Positions 58,719 to 62,250 of a stretch of DNA of 62,250 nucleotides are shown in pieces; within the stretch, counting starts at the first letter, position 1; the number at the start of each line of letters is the position of its first letter. The stretch is from Desulfosporosinus metallidurans (lineage in GTDB: Bacteria > Bacillota > Desulfitobacteriia > Desulfitobacteriales > Desulfitobacteriaceae): the NCBI RefSeq assembly GCF_001936615.1, contig NZ_MLBF01000023.1:1-62250 (forward strand), read 5' to 3'. The notes beneath the pieces were generated by a model. The model worked only from the letters and a program-made list of their open reading frames with translations, was not told the origin of the DNA and ran no database searches. Position numbers and translations under genes: made by a program.

Positions 58719-59774
58719 TTACTGCATCGACATGGAAAGGCCGGGGCATATGTCCTGCTCCCCGGCCTGTTCGTGTTCGTTTTCAGTTGTCTGCTCCTGC
58801 TGCGGCAATGCCGATTGTGCCGCTTCAGCCAGCTCCTTTTCTTTTTTCTGTCTTAACCGTTCCTTTTGCTGGAGGGCTTGAGCCGGATCCTTCCAAGCGA
58901 TACAGCCATCCAGATGCTCCAGCAGATGAAGCCGGGCGGTTTTGAATTCATCACCGATAAGCCCAAGCCGCAGAAGCCAGGTACGGAAGGTATATTTCTC
59001 GTTGGTGCTGCGTGTTTTCTGACGGCTGGCGCATCGCTGGTTAAGAGCCTGCGCTGAGATGGCGAGGCAGAGCTGAATGTACGCCTTAATCTTTCCGGCA
59101 TGGGTGGTTGAATTGAAGAGCCGGAACTCAATGGTACCCTTCTGGAACACGCTGTGGAGGTTGAGGCAATGATACCGACTGTTGTGGTAATGCTCCCGGC
59201 GGCCGTCGCTGCCGTGATACCAAATCCGGCTAACCTCGTCTAATGTCCGGGGCTTTTTCCGGTTTAATTCCTCCAGAAAGCTCTCCTCCACCTTCTTGCA
59301 ATACTGCCGCTCCCTTGCCACCTCCACCTGCGTGGCCTTGTAGATCATATCCTCCTTGGAGGCCATGATGTTGGTGATATTTCTCAGGGTATTGGCGTTG
59401 TGAGGAGAGGCGTCCAGGTGAATGTGGATGCCGCAGCTTCTATTTGCGATCATTCCTGCCTGTCGAAATTTGCGAACAATCTCCTGTATGGTTTCGATAT
59501 CCTCGTAGCGGCAAATGGGACTGACTAGCTCCACGCTGTAGGTGTTATCTGCTGAAACGATCCGCCGTCCTTCTTTTTTTTCTGTAGTTATGCTGCCGTC
59601 GCTCATGACCTTCCAGCGGCGGCTCTGGCTGTCCAGCACGGAATATTCTCCGTAGTAGCCGCCGTCAAAGTTTGCAGACCGCCCGAAATACTCCGACAAA
59701 ACCTGTGCGGCACGCTGGCGGGACAGACCTGTCATTTCAATCTCAATGCCGAATCGCTGCTCCTTGATATCCAT
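58719..59774 (-). CDS. Amidoligase-family (ATP-grasp-like) protein
   Basis: A 351-residue protein of the amidoligase family. The hallmarks RFGIEIEMTGLSRQRA, SVELVSPICRYEDIETI and CGIHIHLDASPHNA are present, and GTIEFRLFNSTTH closes the catalytic core. Such ligases form amide bonds between an amino group and a glutamate side chain or C-terminus. It is encoded upstream of a GGCT protein and the cell-wall hydrolase and downstream of VirB4. It ends PGLSMSMQ. The substrate is unknown; peptide or protein tagging in the transfer machine is a hypothesis. Confidence 0.85.
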   Translation of the reverse strand: MDIKEQRFGIEIEMTGLSRQRAAQVLSEYFGRSANFDGGYYGEYSVLDSQSRRWKVMSDGSITTEKKEGRRIVSADNTYSVELVSPICRYEDIETIQEIVRKFRQAGMIANRSCGIHIHLDASPHNANTLRNITNIMASKEDMIYKATQVEVARERQYCKKVEESFLEELNRKKPRTLDEVSRIWYHGSDGRREHYHNSRYHCLNLHSVFQKGTIEFRLFNSTTHAGKIKAYIQLCLAISAQALNQRCASRQKTRSTNEKYTFRTWLLRLGLIGDEFKTARLHLLEHLDGCIAWKDPAQALQQKERLRQKKEKELAEAAQSALPQQEQTTENEHEQAGEQDICPGLSMSMQ

Positions 59775-59793
59775 GTTTAATCACCGCCTTCCA

Positions 59794-61626
59794 TTACCGT
59801 CCGCCTGCCTTTCCGAAAAGTATCGCCTTGTGTTCCGGAGCCTGCACCACAAGGTTGTACCGCTCGTTCCCGCACTTGTAGAAGCACACGCCACGTTGGG
59901 GGTACCGGATGAGATTATATTCAGATTCCTCCAGCTGGAGTGAGTCCATATAGAAGTGCTTATCGATATTACCTGCGTTAAACAGAAAAGCATGGGCCGG
60001 AATGGAGAATAGCGGCTTCGTATACTCACGGATACCCTCCAGATTGAAGTCCTCCAGATTCTGCGAGGAGAGGATCACGGCGCTGTCTTTCTTCCTGACT
60101 CGCTTCATGAAGTTGCGGACATATTCCACGGCAGTCAGGTTGGAAAGGAACAGATAGAACTCGTCAATGCTGGCAGCCGTATTGCCGGTAGTGAGAAGCT
60201 CGTTGCTCATGTAGGACAGCACGTTGAACAACAGGGCATTGCGCAGGTTCCTGCTGGACTGCAAAAGCCCTTTAATGCCGAAAGTTACAAACTCGCTGGT
60301 TTTGATATTGGTGTGCCCGTTAAAAAATTTGGACTCCGCACCCTTACACAGGGAATGGAGTCCAAGACAGATTTCCCGCAGCGTATCCGCTGTATAGAGC
60401 TGTCGCTTTCCCTCGTCGAATTCCTTGTATTCCGATTCGATCATCTCGTACAGGTCGGATAAAACGGGATAATCGTCAGGCTTCAGCCGGTTAAAATTGC
60501 TGTGGTCAGTGATGCTCCATTTGTCATATAGCTTGCCCAGCATAATCTCGATGGTATCAATCTGGCGGTCGTCGAAATCCTTGTAGGCTCGGAAAAAGTC
60601 CTTGAGAAAGCTGATGTGCTGGCTGAGCTTGGATGTCTGCCGGAATGCCTGGGGCGCTCCCGTATCTTTGGGATCGCCGGTTTCGTCCCAGGTCTTGGGT
60701 TCCAGAACATTGATAATGAATTCGCCGGTCATCAGGTCAATGAAGCAGCCACCGAGGTTGTTTGTGAGATCCTCGAACTCCATTTCCGGGTCGAGGCAGA
60801 TCACCTTCATGCCGGATTCCCGCAGGTTGGTCAGAATGAGCTTTAGCAGATAGCTCTTGCCCTGACCGGAATTGCCGAGGATGAGGATGTTGGCGTTGGT
60901 CTTGTCATCGGCGCGCCGGTTAAAATCCACGAGGATGTTGCTGCCGAATTTATCCCTGCCCAGGCAGAAGCCATTGGGATCTGTTTTGCCGCTGTAGTTA
61001 AAGGGATAAAGATTAGCGGCCGAGCTGGCGGGCAGCACCCGTTCAAACTGATCGCCGAACACGTTCCAGCCGGTGGGCATTACTGACAGGAAGCCCTGCT
61101 GCTGGCGGAGCAGGAGACGGTCGACATTGAGTTTGCTTCGGATCAGCTCAGTCAGCACCTCGGTCTGCAGAAGCTTGAGCTGGTCCGGGTCATGGGCGGA
61201 CAGCTCAATATAAACGGCTGCGTGGAGCAGCGGCTCCTTGTTTCTGTGTATGTTTGCTACTATACCCGCAACATCCTGAAGGTTACTTTCAGCAGTGACT
61301 GTTTGCTGAAGGTCGTTGGTATTGTTCCTGTTCAGACGGTTCTTATTGGCGGCGTTGCTGATAATTTTCCTTTCTTCTACCGCTGTGACGTGACGGGTAT
61401 AGATGTGCAGGGTAATGCCGTCCTTTTCACCCAAGTGGCGCAAAATCGCCTGTTCTTCCGTGGCTGTCGGGTACTCGCGAAGCGCCCATACGCAGCGGTA
61501 TGTGTTGCCGCAAATAAAATAGTCCGTGAAAAACCTAATCATGGACGGAGAAATCATATCTAGGAACTCCTGGATGCGTACATCATCCCGTGACGTCTCT
61601 GGCGCACCGGGTCTTCTTTGGACCAT
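59794..61626 (-). CDS. virB4: VirB4-type conjugation ATPase
   Basis: An ATPase of about 610 residues from the ATG at 61626. Domains: an N-terminal VirB4 region (FLDMISPSMIRFFTDYFICG and WALREYPTATEEQAILRHLG), Walker A ILGNSGQGKSYLLK, Walker B-like VICLDPEMEFEDL, and a C-terminal half with SIDEFYLFLSNLTAVEY. It powers assembly of the type IV secretion channel. The frame is open upstream, but only through a terminator hairpin (61661-61704), which suggests a leader peptide rather than extra protein. Confidence 0.9.
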   Translation of the reverse strand: MVQRRPGAPETSRDDVRIQEFLDMISPSMIRFFTDYFICGNTYRCVWALREYPTATEEQAILRHLGEKDGITLHIYTRHVTAVEERKIISNAANKNRLNRNNTNDLQQTVTAESNLQDVAGIVANIHRNKEPLLHAAVYIELSAHDPDQLKLLQTEVLTELIRSKLNVDRLLLRQQQGFLSVMPTGWNVFGDQFERVLPASSAANLYPFNYSGKTDPNGFCLGRDKFGSNILVDFNRRADDKTNANILILGNSGQGKSYLLKLILTNLRESGMKVICLDPEMEFEDLTNNLGGCFIDLMTGEFIINVLEPKTWDETGDPKDTGAPQAFRQTSKLSQHISFLKDFFRAYKDFDDRQIDTIEIMLGKLYDKWSITDHSNFNRLKPDDYPVLSDLYEMIESEYKEFDEGKRQLYTADTLREICLGLHSLCKGAESKFFNGHTNIKTSEFVTFGIKGLLQSSRNLRNALLFNVLSYMSNELLTTGNTAASIDEFYLFLSNLTAVEYVRNFMKRVRKKDSAVILSSQNLEDFNLEGIREYTKPLFSIPAHAFLFNAGNIDKHFYMDSLQLEESEYNLIRYPQRGVCFYKCGNERYNLVVQAPEHKAILFGKAGGR

Positions 61627-61660
61627 TGAATTCACTTCTTTCTGCTTGAATTTTGATATG

Positions 61661-61704
61661 AAAAAAGCCGCTTGCTCTATGGATACAATTAAGCAAACGG
61701 CTTT
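61661..61704 (-). terminator. Terminator/attenuator in the virB4 leader
   Basis: A 13-bp stem AAAGCCGTTTGCT / AGCAAGCGGCTTT (minus strand) is followed by TTTTTT. It lies between the Fic and VirB4 genes. A short frame (MKAVCLIVSIEQAAFFISKF) runs through it into virB4, so it looks like an attenuator with a leader peptide rather than a simple end. Confidence 0.8.
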
Positions 61705-61716
61705 CATATAGGTAAA

Positions 61717-61757
61717 ATATAAAAAGGGAATATTCGCAAAATGAATACTCCCCCGCT
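61717..61757 (-). promoter_or_regulatory. Second leader hairpin upstream of the virB4 attenuator
   Basis: On the minus strand GGAGTATTC-ATTTTGC-GAATATTCC is followed by CTTTTTATATTTTACC and the leader ATG. A GGAGTATTC...GAATATTCC stem before a leader peptide and a terminator recalls the attenuation leader of tet(M)-type genes. No tet gene follows here. Confidence 0.45.
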
Positions 61758-61798
61758 TATTTATGAAACTTGCCTTTTTCTGAGTTGTGTATCCGAAT

Positions 61799-62250
61799 TT
61801 ATCTCATGAAAGTTTGCGTCATGTTGTTTTCCGACAGCGGTTGGGTTATCGCCGTGAAAATCTCGTCCATTTTCGTATAATCGCACAGGAATGAAGCTGC
61901 GCTTGCTTCAATCATTTGCTTGTCGGTTACCTGGGAAAAGTCTACACGATAACCTGCGTTTTCAGCCAGATATTCGATAAAGAGTCTTTGCGCCCTGCCA
62001 TTTCCTTCTCTGAAGGGGTGAAGGGCATTAATTTCACTAAGGTAATGCGCCAAGCGGAGCGGGATTTTATCTTTGGAGACATCTTTCAAATAATTCTCCC
62101 TTTTCAGCTTGTTGAAAAGCGAACCGGCATTGGATTCTATAAACTCATAATTGCAAAACATATTGCCTTTTGCAATGTTTACCCATCTTATTTCGCCTGC
62201 CCATTCGTATGATATCACCGAAGATATACTTGTGAACCCTTTTTAGATGG
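61799..62250 (-). pseudogene. Fic-family protein, frameshifted and cut by the window edge
   Basis: The core carries the Fic active-site motif HPFREGNGRAQR and upstream WAGEIRWVNIAKGN. Just before it, GATATCATACGAATGG has one base more than needed. Removing the A joins KYIFGDI to YEWAGEIRW in the usual way, so the gene is interrupted near 62212. The rest of the N-terminus lies beyond the right edge. Fic proteins AMPylate or otherwise modify targets and often act as toxins or regulators on mobile elements. Confidence 0.75.

Overview
The window looks like part of an integrative conjugative element (ICE) of a Gram-positive, spore-former-type Clostridia (Firmicutes) carrying a metal-resistance and envelope-stress cargo. 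The evidence is strong GGAGG ribosome-binding sites with frequent GTG/TTG starts, a SigI/RsgI pair, CadC-type ArsR repressors, clostridial-style serine recombinases and a MobP-type conjugation module. The cargo gene content would fit a Desulfosporosinus/Desulfitobacterium-like host, but that is inference. No rRNA or tRNA gene was seen.

Layout. (1) About 0-9.2 kb, element backbone: a Bro-N gene broken by a frameshift, three tandem serine-recombinase genes (the middle one lacks the catalytic domain), a recombinase-like gene whose catalytic serine is replaced, a stretch of local hairpins that may encode a structured RNA, a small sigma factor, a zinc-ribbon protein and a divergently promoted ImmR/ImmA-type switch. 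(2) About 9.2-46.9 kb, cargo: a heavy-metal P1B ATPase plus lspA; an FTR1 iron permease fused to a polyferredoxin-like membrane protein behind a near-perfect Fur box; small exported aromatic-rich proteins; a CsoR-like repressor without metal ligands; sigI-rsgI; and two related cassettes, each with a response regulator, a histidine kinase, an exported peptide, a Cd/Zn/Pb-type ATPase and a CadC repressor. Then come NhaC, YnfA, a CopZ-N-like Cys-rich protein, a GT8 glycosyltransferase, an ECF sigma/anti-sigma operon with three DedA proteins, and divergent PAP2, MFS, DUF212-type and metallophosphoesterase genes. (3) About 46.9-62.25 kb, conjugation module, all on the minus strand: HTH protein, VirD4, TOPRIM protein, MobP3-like relaxase with Sel1 repeats, RHH accessory protein, a candidate oriT, ParM/ParR, accessory proteins, NlpC/P60-like hydrolase, gamma-glutamylcyclotransferase plus amidoligase, VirB4 and a frameshifted Fic gene that runs off the right edge.

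How it works together. Recombinases and the ImmR/ImmA-like pair would control excision and integration, and the right-hand module would carry out transfer. In the cargo, two CadC-type repressors share one operator (ATATGAA-N6-TTCATAT). A second shared box, TTAACA-TTTT-TGTTAA, lies upstream of the exported-peptide/two-component operons and several satellite genes, which suggests one regulon read by the two OmpR-type regulators. An ECF-type promoter pair (GAACTTTTAC...CGTC) drives the DedA/sigma operon and the divergent PAP2 gene, which looks like a self-controlled lipid-carrier recycling unit.

Several genes carry single-base frameshifts (Bro-N, the small gene after immA, a small transfer gene, Fic). 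These are either decay or sequencing error.
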